64,000 nt of DNA from SB25 sp050180705 (GCA_050180705.1 JBFXDX010000001.1:62001-126000), one strand, 5' to 3'; counted from the stretch's first letter, positions 53,236 through 62,755 are shown. Notes: generated by a model not told the origin, from the letters alone. A program made the numbers and translations.

Positions 53236-54921
53236 ATGAAACAATTGCTTACTACTTTGATTCTAATACTAAGCATTTTGGCTTATGGACAGGATAGAAT
53301 GACTGGTTTGAATTTTGCAACTCGTTCCGAGGTTATTGCAAAGCATGGAATGGCATGTACGAGTCAACCTTTAGCAACTCAGGTTGCAATTGATATTCTT
53401 AAAAAAGGAGGCTCTGCTATTGATGCAGCTATAGCTGCAGATGCAATGTTAGGCTTAGTTGAGCCAACTGGTAGTGGAGTAGGAGGCGATTTGTTTGCTA
53501 TTGTTTGGGATGCGAAAACCAAAAGATTGTATGGACTGAATGCCAGTGGCAGATCCCCAAAATCGTTGACATTGGAGTATTTTAAAAAAGTTGGGTTTAA
53601 AAAAATTCCACCGTTTGGTCCTCTTCCTGTTTCGGTTCCGGGGTGTGTCGATGGTTGGTTCGAACTTCATGGAAAATTCGGAAAACTTGGCATGGAAGAA
53701 ATTCTTCAACCTGCGATAGATTATGCAAGGGAAGGTTTTCCTGTGTCTGAGTTAATAGCATATTACTGGCAACGTAATGCTGAGCGATTGAGAATATACG
53801 AAGGTTTTTCTGATGTTTTTATGCCAAACGGAAAAACTCCGGCAAAGGGTGAAATATTTAAAAATCCCTATTTAGCCAATACATATGAGTTGATTGCAAA
53901 AAATGGACGCGATGAGTTCTACAAAGGAAGTATTGCCCGTGTAATTGATTCTTACATGAAAAGGAACAAAGGATTTCTTTCATACGAGGATTTGGCAACT
54001 CATAAATCGGAGTGGGTAGTGCCAGTGTCATCATCATACCGAGGATATGATGTTTGGGAACTTCCGCCCAATGGCCAGGGTATTGCCACGTTGGAGATTC
54101 TCAACATTCTTGAGCAGTTCGATATTAAGTCGATGGGATTTGGTAGTGCAGAGTATATGCATTTATTTATTGAGGCCAAAAAGTTGGCGTTCGAGGATAG
54201 GGCTCGTTACTATGCCGATCCCGATTTTGTAAAGATCCCTTACATGCAGTTAATTTCGAAGGAATATGCAAAGGAACGTGCTAAATTGATAGATATAAAT
54301 AAGTCTGCACGAAGTTATGATGCAGGCGTGTTGCAGACTGGCAATACAATTTACCTAACGGTTGCAGATTCAGAGGGTAACATGGTATCGCTAATTCAGA
54401 GTAATTATCGGGGAATGGGATCGGGAATGACTCCAACTGGTTTGGGTTTTATTCTCCAGGATAGAGGTGAACTTTTTACTTTGCAGGAAGGACATCCAAA
54501 TGTTTATGCTCCTGGGAAGCGTCCGTTCCATACAATTATTCCGGGTTTTATTACGAAGGATGGCCAACCATGGATTAGTTTTGGAGTAATGGGTGGTGGC
54601 ATGCAGCCACAGGGACATGCTCAGGTAATAGCCAATTTAATTGATTTTGGAATGAACCTACAGGAAGCAGGCGATGCACCTCGAATTCAGCACGAGGGAA
54701 GTTCAGAGCCCACTGGTGAGATAATGAATAATGGAGGAACTGTATTTCTTGAGTCGGGTTTCGATTATCAACAAATCAGAAAATTGCTTGAGAAAGGGCA
54801 TAACATTTCATATAGTTTAGATGGTTATGGTGGATATCAGGCCATTATGTTCGATGCTAAGAATAGTGTGTATATTGGTGCATCAGAGTCACGAAAGGAT
54901 GGACAAGCTTCTGGTTATTAG
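53236..54921 (+). CDS. Gamma-glutamyltransferase
   Basis: A 561-residue Ntn-hydrolase with signal peptide (LTTLILILSILAYGQ). GGSAIDAAIAADAMLGLVEP and GSGVGGDLFAIVWD form the start of the large subunit; GNTIYLTVADSEGNMVSLIQ contains the autoprocessing Thr nucleophile at the small-subunit start (Thr-Ile-Tyr in place of Thr-Thr-His); GMGSGMTPTGLGFILQDRG and MGGGMQPQGHAQV follow. It hydrolyses or transfers gamma-glutamyl groups from glutathione and similar compounds outside the membrane. Confidence 0.93.
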   Translation: MKQLLTTLILILSILAYGQDRMTGLNFATRSEVIAKHGMACTSQPLATQVAIDILKKGGSAIDAAIAADAMLGLVEPTGSGVGGDLFAIVWDAKTKRLYGLNASGRSPKSLTLEYFKKVGFKKIPPFGPLPVSVPGCVDGWFELHGKFGKLGMEEILQPAIDYAREGFPVSELIAYYWQRNAERLRIYEGFSDVFMPNGKTPAKGEIFKNPYLANTYELIAKNGRDEFYKGSIARVIDSYMKRNKGFLSYEDLATHKSEWVVPVSSSYRGYDVWELPPNGQGIATLEILNILEQFDIKSMGFGSAEYMHLFIEAKKLAFEDRARYYADPDFVKIPYMQLISKEYAKERAKLIDINKSARSYDAGVLQTGNTIYLTVADSEGNMVSLIQSNYRGMGSGMTPTGLGFILQDRGELFTLQEGHPNVYAPGKRPFHTIIPGFITKDGQPWISFGVMGGGMQPQGHAQVIANLIDFGMNLQEAGDAPRIQHEGSSEPTGEIMNNGGTVFLESGFDYQQIRKLLEKGHNISYSLDGYGGYQAIMFDAKNSVYIGASESRKDGQASGY

Positions 54922-54941
54922 TATTCTTATAGATCAGAAAC

Positions 54942-54974
54942 AGAATCCCTGCTAGCGTGGGGATTTTTGTTTTA
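54942..54974 (+). terminator. Weak terminator after the gamma-glutamyltransferase gene
   Basis: A 6-bp stem (AATCCC at 54944-54949, GGGATT at 54960-54965) followed by TTTTGTTTT, 20 bases after the stop codon. Confidence 0.6.
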
Positions 54975-55035
54975 ACTGAATTCAATTGATCGAGTTTGCT
55001 TCATCATCTTTTTTTCCTGTTTCATCGTTTCAAAT

Positions 55036-55066
55036 TTTGAATATTTACAGAGTACCAACAATTTTG
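55036..55066 (+). promoter_or_regulatory. Candidate promoter of the LytS/LytTR operon
   Basis: TTTG (55036-55039) and CAATTTTG (55059-55066) are 19 bp apart. The -7 element differs from TAnnTTTG only at the first base. It would start transcription about 45 bases before the kinase ATG at 55118. Confidence 0.48.
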
Positions 55067-55117
55067 CATGAGAGAATATCTGAAAAATACATACTAGTTC
55101 ATTATATCAAATTTTAG

Positions 55118-56149
55118 ATGAGAAGACATAGACCATTCGAGAAGAAGTATGAGAATAAAGCTTTGGTGATTACAACCGTAATTGCTATAACTCTAATTAC
55201 TCCATTTGTTTTTGATGAGTATGAATCCGATTTACTGTCAAAAAAGATGTTGATCGGTTTCTTTGGTTCGCTGTGCACAACGCTTATTATGTGGCTTGGC
55301 GTAAAGTCTATAGTTATATACTTGTGGAATAAATTTCCTTGGGAGACTTATCCTTTCAAGCATTTAGTGCTTGAGGTTCTTTCAATTTTGTTCTATACAT
55401 CTCTTGTCATTTTAATATACTATGTTATTAATTTGTTTCATAGTATCGATTCATTTGATGAGAATATTAAGTTATCTATATTCTTCACCTTAACAATTAC
55501 ATTTTTTATTACTTCGATTTACGAGGGTTACTTCTTCTTTTTAAATTGGAAGGAGACAAAAATATTAAGTGAGCGATTGGCGAAGGAGAATATCCAAAGT
55601 CAGTACGAAACGCTAAAGAGCCAAATTAATCCTCATTTTTTATTCAACAATCTAAATACACTCTCTGCCTTAATTGAAGAGAATCCTAAGGTTGCCGTTG
55701 AGTATGTACGTCAAACTGCCGATTTTTATAGGAATATATTAAACCTAAAGGATAAAGAGATTATTACTTTAGGTGAGGAGTTTGAGTTGATTAGAACTTT
55801 CTTTAAGCTACAGTATAATAGATATGGCGATAATCTGAGGTTGAATATCGATGTAGATTCTTCGCTGTACTCCAGTTACGTAGCTCCGTTATCATTGCAA
55901 ATGCTCTTGGAGAATGCCATTAAGCATAATATAATATCGAAGGATAAGCCCTTGGTAGTTACTATTTCCGCAACCGAAAACTATATAAGAGTTAGCAATA
56001 ATCTACAGAAGCGCGATTTGGATCAGCCAACGAGTGGTTTTGGCTTAAAGAATATTACGGATCGGTACTCTTATCTTTCATCGCGAAGTGTTGAAATTTC
56101 CGAAAATGATTTATACTTTACAGTTTCAATTCCAATTTTAACCATGTAG
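55118..56149 (+). CDS. LytS-type sensor histidine kinase
   Basis: A 343-residue membrane kinase. Four hydrophobic segments occupy residues ~15-150; the His-kinase domain (PF06580 type) has the phospho-acceptor in LKSQINPHFLFNNLNTLSAL and an HATPase region with LSLQMLLENAIKHNI and SGFGLKNITDRYSYL. Such kinases act with LytTR regulators, and one follows after one base. The input signal is unknown; the protein has no extracellular domain. Confidence 0.93.
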   Translation: MRRHRPFEKKYENKALVITTVIAITLITPFVFDEYESDLLSKKMLIGFFGSLCTTLIMWLGVKSIVIYLWNKFPWETYPFKHLVLEVLSILFYTSLVILIYYVINLFHSIDSFDENIKLSIFFTLTITFFITSIYEGYFFFLNWKETKILSERLAKENIQSQYETLKSQINPHFLFNNLNTLSALIEENPKVAVEYVRQTADFYRNILNLKDKEIITLGEEFELIRTFFKLQYNRYGDNLRLNIDVDSSLYSSYVAPLSLQMLLENAIKHNIISKDKPLVVTISATENYIRVSNNLQKRDLDQPTSGFGLKNITDRYSYLSSRSVEISENDLYFTVSIPILTM

Positions 56150-56150
56150 T

Positions 56151-56906
56151 ATGAGGATACTAATTGTTGAGGATGAAATTGCTGCTGCACGTAGACTTTC
56201 CAAGATGTTTTTGGAACTTGAGTCAGATGCTAAAATTTTGGCAGTAACCGATAGTATTTCATCAACGGTTGATTGGTTACAATCCAACGACGAGCCAGAT
56301 TTAATTCTTCTCGATATTCATCTTGCCGATGGGATTAGTTTTAAGATTTTTAATCAGGTTAAGGTTAAGTGTCCAATTATTTTTACTACGGCTTACGATC
56401 AGTATGCAATTCAGGCGTTCAAACTTAATAGTATTGATTACCTTTTAAAGCCCATTAATTCTGACGATTTAAAGTTTAGTATCGATAAATTTAAGGAACA
56501 GCAGAATATTGTCGGCAATTTGGATTTTGAAAAGTTGTTGCTGGAAATTCGAAAACCTAAGCAAAACTATCAGCAACGCTTTGTGGTTCAGTTTGCCGAT
56601 AAGCTTAAGGCCATAGAGGTCGATTCTGTTGCATACTTTATGGCTCTGGATAAATCGGTTTTTCTGGTTAGTTCCGATAATCACAGGTATGCAATTGACT
56701 ATACAATGGAGAAACTTGAGGGTGTGCTGAATCCTAAGCATTTCTTTAGGGTGAATCGTAAGTTTATTGTTAGTTTTGCAGCAATCAAGAATATGTATTT
56801 CTATTCCAAATCGCGTGTTAAGATAGAGTTGAGTCCACTTGTTGATTCCGAGGTGATAGTAAGTTCCGAAAGATCAACGGATTTTAAGGAGTGGCTCAAT
56901 CAGTAA
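56151..56906 (+). CDS. LytTR-family response regulator, partner of the upstream kinase
   Basis: A 251-residue regulator. The receiver shows ILIVEDEIAAARRLSKM, LILLDIHLADGISF (phospho-acceptor Asp) and SIDYLLKPINSDD (Lys); the LytTR domain shows VVQFADKLKAIEVDSVAYFM and FFRVNRKFIVSFAAIKNM. It pairs with the LytS-like kinase encoded immediately upstream. The target genes are unknown; the gene is followed by a 182-base gap containing an inverted-repeat element. Confidence 0.93.
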   Translation: MRILIVEDEIAAARRLSKMFLELESDAKILAVTDSISSTVDWLQSNDEPDLILLDIHLADGISFKIFNQVKVKCPIIFTTAYDQYAIQAFKLNSIDYLLKPINSDDLKFSIDKFKEQQNIVGNLDFEKLLLEIRKPKQNYQQRFVVQFADKLKAIEVDSVAYFMALDKSVFLVSSDNHRYAIDYTMEKLEGVLNPKHFFRVNRKFIVSFAAIKNMYFYSKSRVKIELSPLVDSEVIVSSERSTDFKEWLNQ

Positions 56907-56937
56907 GAGTTTGGTGGATTGTATTTCGTGTTTAGTC

Positions 56938-57086
56938 CGTTAATGGTTAAACGTGAAATGTTAGTCGCAAGAAGTTTTTTTTAATGTTATATGGTAGAGA
57001 CTTTATTGTCATTCTGTGCAAGGCGAAGGATCTAGTTCCGTTCAAATAAATTTAGTCTTTTAACGTTTCACTTTTAACCTTTAACG
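56938..57086. mobile_element. 149-bp MITE-like element with 26-bp imperfect terminal inverted repeats
   Basis: The left arm (56938-56963) and right arm (57061-57086) match as inverted repeats at 23 of 26 positions (mismatches at positions 7, 15 and 22 of the left arm). Inside, TGTCATTCTGTGCAAGGCGA at 57007-57026 and the following GGATCT resemble the interspersed GTCATTCTGAGCGAAGCGAA-type repeat found between genes in many Bacteroidota. There is no coding potential. The right end touches the next start codon (57089). No clear target-site duplication flanks it. Confidence 0.5.
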
Positions 57087-57088
57087 TA

Positions 57089-57745
57089 ATGGAAAGAGTA
57101 GCCGCAGTTTTTGGAAGTTCTGGTTTAATTGGAAATCAGCTTCTACAGGTACTTTCGGAGAATAAAAACTATATCAAGGTTCTTGCATATATGCGTAAGC
57201 CTGCAAGTAATCTACCCACGAAGGTTAGTGTAGTAGAACTTTCTGAGAGTTTTACAATTCCTTCCGATGTTGACGATGTTTATGTTTGTATTGGAACAAC
57301 CATGAAAAAGGCTGGAAGTAAAGAGGCTTTCCGAAAGGTCGATTATGAATTGGTGAATACAATTGCTCAAAGGGCAAAGGAGGCAGGTGTTAAGCGTTTG
57401 CTTGTGGTTAGTTCTATTGGAGCCAATAATAAATCATCGAACTTTTACTTGCGCACTAAGGGCGAGATGGAGGAAATTGTTAAAACTTATGGTTTTACAC
57501 TTTGTGGAATAGTTCGTCCATCGTTGCTTTTTGGAAATAGAGCAGAATTTCGTTTTGGCGAAAAACTCGGAATCTTCTTTTATAAGATATTTGGTTTTAT
57601 CTTTGTTGGCCCGTTGCGAAGGTATAGAGGTATTCAAGCCATTGATGTTGCTAAAAGTATGGTAATGCTTGCTCTATCATCCTCGGGAACAATAACAGTT
57701 GAGTCGAACGTATTAAAGCAAATGGCCGATGTTTACAAATCCTAA
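57089..57745 (+). CDS. NAD(P)-binding Rossmann oxidoreductase (HTATIP2-like)
   Basis: A 218-residue short-chain-type protein. VAAVFGSSGLIGNQLLQVLS is the nucleotide-binding loop; VYVCIGTTMKKAGSKEAFRK, VDYELVNTIAQRAKEAGVKR, LLVVSSIGANNKSSNFYLRT and KGEMEE are typical of the atypical SDR group that includes HTATIP2/YbjT-like proteins. The reaction is unknown. The next gene starts 17 bases before its stop, so the two are translationally linked. Confidence 0.82.
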   Translation: MERVAAVFGSSGLIGNQLLQVLSENKNYIKVLAYMRKPASNLPTKVSVVELSESFTIPSDVDDVYVCIGTTMKKAGSKEAFRKVDYELVNTIAQRAKEAGVKRLLVVSSIGANNKSSNFYLRTKGEMEEIVKTYGFTLCGIVRPSLLFGNRAEFRFGEKLGIFFYKIFGFIFVGPLRRYRGIQAIDVAKSMVMLALSSSGTITVESNVLKQMADVYKS

Positions 57746-58295
57746 ACTGAACGAATATTTTTACTGGTTAGTGAATAACCGTCAAAGCGACAGAAATTAT
57801 ATTAACGAACCAATCAATCGCGATATAATTAGCAGAATACTGGAAGCGGCGCGAGTAGCGCCATCGGCATGTAATGCACAGCCTTGGCGTTTTGTTGTGG
57901 TTGATGAGCCAGAACTGAAGAATAAGTTGGCCGATGCTGCGGCAAGCCGTGTTTTGGGAATTAATCACTTTACCAAGCAGGCTCCGGTTCATGTTGTAAT
58001 TGTTATGGAAGGTGCCAATTTCAACTCTAAGTTTGGAAGTTTGGTAAAAGGCAAAACCTTGCCTTTGATTGATATTGGAATTACCGCTGAGCATATTTGC
58101 CTTGCTGCAAAAGCAGAAGGCTTAGGAAGTTGTATGTTGGGCTGGTTCGACGAATCAGCAGTTAAGAAGCTGCTTGATATACCCAAGGCAAAACGAGTTC
58201 CTTTGATTATAACCTTAGGCTATCCACAAACCGAGGAAATTCGGGAGAAGAAGCGTAAAACAACAACCGAGGTTGTGAGTTTCAATAAATACTAG
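57729..58295 (+). CDS. Nitroreductase-family flavoprotein
   Basis: A 188-residue FMN protein. NRQSDRNYINEPINRDIISR and ILEAARVAPSACNAQPWRFV form the FMN-phosphate region; HICLAAKAEGLGSCMLGWFD is the conserved second half; VPLIITLGYPQTEEIREKKR ends the fold. Such enzymes reduce nitro-aromatics, quinones or enones; the natural substrate is unknown. It overlaps the upstream oxidoreductase gene by 17 bases and precedes a cysteine hydrolase gene by 13. Confidence 0.87.
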   Translation: MFTNPKLNEYFYWLVNNRQSDRNYINEPINRDIISRILEAARVAPSACNAQPWRFVVVDEPELKNKLADAAASRVLGINHFTKQAPVHVVIVMEGANFNSKFGSLVKGKTLPLIDIGITAEHICLAAKAEGLGSCMLGWFDESAVKKLLDIPKAKRVPLIITLGYPQTEEIREKKRKTTTEVVSFNKY

Positions 58296-58308
58296 AATAA
58301 TTTTAGAT

Positions 58309-58860
58309 ATGACAGCTTTATTAATTATCGATATTCAGAACGATTATTTCGAGAATGGTACAAATTCGCTAGTTAGTTCATTGGAGGCTAGTAAAAACGC
58401 AGGATTGGTTCTGGATTGGTTTCGTAAAAACAATTTGCCTGTTGTTCACATTCAGCATATTGCAACACGCTCCGATGCTACGTTTTTCCTCCCAAATTCT
58501 AAGGGTGCCGAGATTCATGATAACGTAAAGCCTTTAGCGGCCGAAAAGGTTATTGTAAAACATTTCCCAGATAGTTTTAGAGATACAGAATTGCTCAATT
58601 ATCTGAAATCTCAAAATGTTACAGATTTGGTAATTTGTGGAATGATGACGCATATGTGTGTTGATGCAACCATACGTGCAGCCAAAGATTTAGGCTTTAA
58701 CATCACTCTTATTGGAGATGCCTGTGCCACAAAAAATCTTGAAATTAATGGTAAGAAGGTAGCGGCAACTGATGTACATGCAAGTTTCTTGGCAGCTTTA
58801 AACTACTTTTATTCGTCAGTAAAAACTACAGAAGAATTCTTGAAGGAATCTAATAATTGA
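58309..58860 (+). CDS. Isochorismatase-like cysteine hydrolase
   Basis: A 183-residue member of the isochorismatase superfamily. The triad is visible as Asp in LLIIDIQNDYFENG, Lys in VIVKHFPDSFRDTEL and Cys in VICGMMTHMCVDATIRAAKD. Members cut nicotinamide, N-carbamoyl compounds or isochorismate; the substrate is not clear. It is the last gene of a probable three-gene operon and ends at a bidirectional hairpin. Confidence 0.88.
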   Translation: MTALLIIDIQNDYFENGTNSLVSSLEASKNAGLVLDWFRKNNLPVVHIQHIATRSDATFFLPNSKGAEIHDNVKPLAAEKVIVKHFPDSFRDTELLNYLKSQNVTDLVICGMMTHMCVDATIRAAKDLGFNITLIGDACATKNLEINGKKVAATDVHASFLAALNYFYSSVKTTEEFLKESNN

Positions 58861-58886
58861 AAATTTGAGTAGAGCGATAAATGATA

Positions 58887-58920
58887 AAGAAACCCCATGT
58901 TGCAATGGGGTTTCTTCTTT
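58887..58920. terminator. Bidirectional terminator between the hydrolase and TonB receptor genes
   Basis: A 12-bp perfect stem (AAGAAACCCCAT at 58887-58898, complement at 58905-58916) with a GTTGCA loop, T-runs on the plus strand and A-runs on the other side, between two converging genes. Confidence 0.9.
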
Positions 58921-58924
58921 ATAG

Positions 58925-61327
58925 CTAGAACGAGAAATTTGCTCTTAAGTAAATATTTCTACCTGGTTCAACGCTAATACTTCCACGGTTTGTAGCCAAG
59001 TGGTTTGTGTATTTCCTGTCTGTTATATTATCAACTCCTGCAAATAGTTGAAGTTTAGTTGATCCTATGTTGATTTTAGCCGAGTTCACTGCTAAATCTA
59101 GGCGAGTATAACCTCCGGTTTCGCTTTCCCCATCGGCAACTTTATCCTGTTTGGCTGCGCCAACCAAAGTCAACTCAGCCGATCCAAGTTTAGGATAGCT
59201 ATAACGAACTCCAAATCTACCATTCATTGGAGGTATTTGTGGGAGATTGGTATCGGCCTCAGTATCTTTTCCCCGAACGTAGGTTCCCGATGCAAAAACA
59301 ACAACCCCGGAGTAAATATTGTATTGTGCACCAAAATCGAATCCGTATAGGAATGCCTTGCTAACATTGGCGTTAATTAGTGCTGGTAGAGTGTCTGTTA
59401 CACCAGTGGTGAGTGTGTAAATAAATTCACTAGGAGTTTCAACTATCATATCGGAAATCCAATTTGCAAAGGTTCCAATCTGAAGGTTGAATTTAGGATT
59501 CCAAACTTTCAAACCTAAATCGGCAGAGTATCCTTTCTCTGGTTTTAACGTTGGATCGCCCAACCGAACAAGGTTTCCTAGGTCAATATACTTAAACCGC
59601 TCTTCCAACGATGGAGATCGGAAGGAGCGTGCAATGTTTGCCGATATGTCGATATCCTTAAAGAGTTTATAGGTTGCCCCAGCATTTGCGCTCCACGAGA
59701 TGGCCTTTTCTGTTCCTTCCTCAAAAACTAAACGTTTTGTTGGTGAATTATTTATTACACCGTTTGTAATTATGTAATCAACATCGAAAACCGAATCATT
59801 CTTTACATAGATACCATCAACACGACCACCTAGAATTAAGGTAAGTTTATCATTAAGTAATTTGGCCTCATCCTGAGCAAATATACCAGCACTACCAAAC
59901 ATGGAGTTTGGTATAGGCGTTTCGCCTTTTACTAAATAGTTTGTTACCAGTAATGTTCCAGAAGGGTTGAATACTTCAGCGGTGATATACTTTTTACGTT
60001 CGGTATTCAGCCAGCGAGCCCAAGCGTCGGCTCCTGCAATAAGCGTGTTTGCCTCGCTTAAACTCCATGTGCTCTGTAGCTGTGCACCATGGGTTAAATG
60101 CTCTCCAACCGGGCTAACTAAAGTAGGTGTGACTTGCTGTGTGTTGCCATTGGGCAGTGTGGCTGTAGTTACTGTATTAGGATTCATTGCAACATCGCGC
60201 TCAATGAATTGGTTGAAATAGCTGATTTTTAAAGATTGTAATTTGTCTGTAACATCAGTTATTTCATAACTTGCTGCAAACAGTTGTCGGGAAATATCGG
60301 TGTAAGTTGCCGTTGCTGGGCCAGGAAATGCGCTTCCGCCCGGAATACCAACGTCGGTAGACCAGTTTCGCTGAAACTGAATCTTTAGCATATGATGGTT
60401 AAAAGGTTTTACACCGACCTTTGCCGAAACATTGCTTGTTTCGAACTGACTATTGGGTAAAGTTCCCTCGGGAGTGCGGATATCATCGGCATTATTATAT
60501 GTTCCGCTTAGTCTAACATACCATTTGTTCGATCCTGTGCTTACATCGGCATGCTCGGTGTAGAGTTTGTTTGCCGAGGCAAACCCCGACGTTAGATTTC
60601 CTGAAACGTAAGGGCTGTTGGCAAAATGTCCATCCTTGGTGAAGATATTTACAATTCCGCCCATAGCGCCAGTTCCATAAAGCGACGATTGTGCACCTTT
60701 CACAATTTCAACCCTGTCGATATCATTTACATCAACCATGCTTAGCGATGCGGTAAGATCGGTGGCGGTTTCAACGCGGTTGCCATCAATCAGCGTAACC
60801 AGCCTATTCTCACTTAATCCACGGATATTAATGCTTGTAGCCCAAACACCATCGCTTCCCATGGCAATTCCTGGCTCTGTGGCAAGAACATTGGAAAGTG
60901 TTAGCGACGATTGTTTTTGGTAGTCCTGCGATTCAACCACAACCAGCGGCGTTGGTATTTCTTTTATCTTTCGGTTTACCCTAAGGCTCGATACCACTAT
61001 TTCGCCAAGCGGAATGGGTTGAGGTGATAGTGTAAAATCCTGATGTGTATCTGTGTTGACCTGAATTGTGCTCGATACCGAATTGTAACCAAGAACTCGG
61101 AGCGAAACTTCGTAGTTGCCAGTGGGTAGATTGATTGAGTATTCACCCTTTGTATTTGTAACCGCATTAAAATCGGAACTATTGCTTTTTGCCTCAATCA
61201 CTACATTCTCTATAGTTTTTTGAGTTGATGAATCCTTAACAGTTCCCTGCAAACGGTATGTTTGACCGTACGAGAATAACGAAAAACCAACTGCGCAAGC
61301 CGCAGTCAAAAACCATGATCTATTCAT
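58925..61327 (-). CDS. TonB-dependent outer-membrane receptor
   Basis: An 800-residue outer-membrane protein. A signal peptide (WFLTAACAVGFSLFSYG) precedes a CarboxypepD_reg-like domain (residues ~22-110, GTVKDSSTQKTIENVVIEAK), a plug (VVESQDYQKQSSLTLSNVLA, IDRVEIVKGAQSSLYGTGAM, GGIVNIFTK) and a 22-strand barrel ending in the aromatic NIYLRANFSF. The pattern is that of siderophore/cobalamin-type receptors. Its start overlaps the TM1266-like gene stop by eight bases, linking the two. The transported compound is unknown. Confidence 0.93.
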   Translation of the reverse strand: MNRSWFLTAACAVGFSLFSYGQTYRLQGTVKDSSTQKTIENVVIEAKSNSSDFNAVTNTKGEYSINLPTGNYEVSLRVLGYNSVSSTIQVNTDTHQDFTLSPQPIPLGEIVVSSLRVNRKIKEIPTPLVVVESQDYQKQSSLTLSNVLATEPGIAMGSDGVWATSINIRGLSENRLVTLIDGNRVETATDLTASLSMVDVNDIDRVEIVKGAQSSLYGTGAMGGIVNIFTKDGHFANSPYVSGNLTSGFASANKLYTEHADVSTGSNKWYVRLSGTYNNADDIRTPEGTLPNSQFETSNVSAKVGVKPFNHHMLKIQFQRNWSTDVGIPGGSAFPGPATATYTDISRQLFAASYEITDVTDKLQSLKISYFNQFIERDVAMNPNTVTTATLPNGNTQQVTPTLVSPVGEHLTHGAQLQSTWSLSEANTLIAGADAWARWLNTERKKYITAEVFNPSGTLLVTNYLVKGETPIPNSMFGSAGIFAQDEAKLLNDKLTLILGGRVDGIYVKNDSVFDVDYIITNGVINNSPTKRLVFEEGTEKAISWSANAGATYKLFKDIDISANIARSFRSPSLEERFKYIDLGNLVRLGDPTLKPEKGYSADLGLKVWNPKFNLQIGTFANWISDMIVETPSEFIYTLTTGVTDTLPALINANVSKAFLYGFDFGAQYNIYSGVVVFASGTYVRGKDTEADTNLPQIPPMNGRFGVRYSYPKLGSAELTLVGAAKQDKVADGESETGGYTRLDLAVNSAKINIGSTKLQLFAGVDNITDRKYTNHLATNRGSISVEPGRNIYLRANFSF

Positions 61328-61574
61328 TTTGTGAGTTCTTTAAAAGTACCGATTTAACTTGAATTCCTTTTATTCGGCCTAATTGACCGGTAAGCGATCC
61401 AATCTCATCTGTGGTACCTTCAAGAACAAGAGAAATAATGCTTAAGCCATTGCTGCGGGGCAATCCTTGGCGTGCAATAATGATTTGGGAATGTTTCGAG
61501 ATGATTTCGTTCATTAGTTGAACGTTTTCTCGGCTCTCAATTTGAATTAGTGCGGTTCCAACTCTCTTTTCCAT
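61320..61574 (-). CDS. TM1266-family putative regulator (iron-only hydrogenase system)
   Basis: An 84-residue ACT-like ferredoxin-fold protein: KRVGTALIQIESRENVQLMN then IISKHSQIIIARQGLPRSNG and GSLTGQLGRIKGIQVKSVLL. I recognise the TM1266 family, found near [FeFe]-hydrogenase maturation genes and described as a putative regulator of that system. No hyd genes are in this window. It precedes, and overlaps, the TonB receptor gene, so it may sense the same small molecule or metal. Confidence 0.78.
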   Translation of the reverse strand: MEKRVGTALIQIESRENVQLMNEIISKHSQIIIARQGLPRSNGLSIISLVLEGTTDEIGSLTGQLGRIKGIQVKSVLLKNSQNE

Positions 61575-61792
61575 CAGAATACCTTTGGATTAGACTTTAA
61601 TTGTTTTGTTAAACCTCGATGCTGACTTAATCATGCATCTCAGTATTTGTTATATTTCTAACGGCAAAGGTATAGCATTGTTTTGCACTCGCAAACTTTT
61701 ATAAAGTTATTCTTGTTAAATTGATACCGAATAAATTTGGGAAACAGAATAAAATGGATTGAAATAGATATTTTTGTAGTAATCTTAAAACT

Positions 61793-62755
61793 ATGCAACG
61801 AAGAATTATTTTACTGATATTCGCAGCATTGCTATTTGTGCAATGCCATAACTCTAAAGCACCAAGCGAGGTTAAATCGCACATAACCATTGCCACGCTC
61901 AAGGGGCCTTCGTCGATGGGAATGATTAGGTTAATTGATAGCTTGAACCGTTGTAACGATGGTACTGTTAATGTTCAGATTCTGAACGAGCCCATTCAGG
62001 TTCGTAAAATGATGCTCGATGGTTCTGCCGATTTTGCCATTCTGCCCACCACCATGGCTGCAATAATGTATAACAAAGGGATTGGTTATCAGCTGCTGGG
62101 TGTTCCCGATTGGGGAACTCTTTCGCTGGTTGGGAGCGATTCAACCATTACCAAGTGGAGTCAGCTAAAAGGAAAGCGTATTCATGTTATGGCAAAGGGA
62201 ATGACTCCTGATGTGTTGTTCCGTTATCTACTCATAAAAAATGGCATCAATCCTGATGTTGATGTTACCCTCGATTACAGCTTTCCAACCCATATCGATT
62301 TGGCCAATGCTGTTGCAGCAGGACAGGCAAAAATGGGTGTGCTATCCGAACCTATGGCTAGCAGGGTAATGCTACAGGTTAAGAGTGTTCATCAAATCTT
62401 CGATTTCAACGAGGAGTGGAAAAAGGTGCAAGGTGTTCCGATAGCGCTAACTGCTTTTATGGTTCGGAAAGATTTTGCGAAGGAGAATCCTAAGTTTGTT
62501 GAGCAGATATCGGAAGGCTATGCTGTTTCTACCCGTTGGGTGAACCAATATCCCGATAGTGCTGCGGCATTGATGGTGAAGTATGAAATTCTACCTAACG
62601 CCGATGTTGCTTTGCATGCAATTCCCCGATCGAACCTTAACTTTGTTCGTGCTAAAGGCGTACAGAGGCAGATTGAGGATTATTTAGGCGTATTTTATCA
62701 GATGAATCCCGATATTATTGGAGGCAAAATTCCCGATGAAGGTTTCTATTACTAG
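61793..62755 (+). CDS. Lipoprotein substrate-binding protein of a NitT/TauT-like ABC transporter
   Basis: A 320-residue protein. MQRRIILLIFAALLFVQC gives a lipobox Cys18. ITIATLKGPSSMGMIRLIDS, MMLDGSADFAILPTTMAAIM and GQAKMGVLSEPMASRVML resemble periplasmic binding proteins of the NMT1/THI5 and SsuA class. The ligand is unknown; sulfonates, nitrate, thiamine precursors or other organic acids are possible. The permease gene begins 20 bases before its stop, so the operon is tight. Confidence 0.83.
   Translation: MQRRIILLIFAALLFVQCHNSKAPSEVKSHITIATLKGPSSMGMIRLIDSLNRCNDGTVNVQILNEPIQVRKMMLDGSADFAILPTTMAAIMYNKGIGYQLLGVPDWGTLSLVGSDSTITKWSQLKGKRIHVMAKGMTPDVLFRYLLIKNGINPDVDVTLDYSFPTHIDLANAVAAGQAKMGVLSEPMASRVMLQVKSVHQIFDFNEEWKKVQGVPIALTAFMVRKDFAKENPKFVEQISEGYAVSTRWVNQYPDSAAALMVKYEILPNADVALHAIPRSNLNFVRAKGVQRQIEDYLGVFYQMNPDIIGGKIPDEGFYY

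Noticed and set aside
61575..61792. CTGAGATGCATGATTAAGTC-like sequence on the minus strand as a TPP riboswitch
   Set aside because: Only the CTGAGA word fits; the conserved second half of the TPP element is missing.
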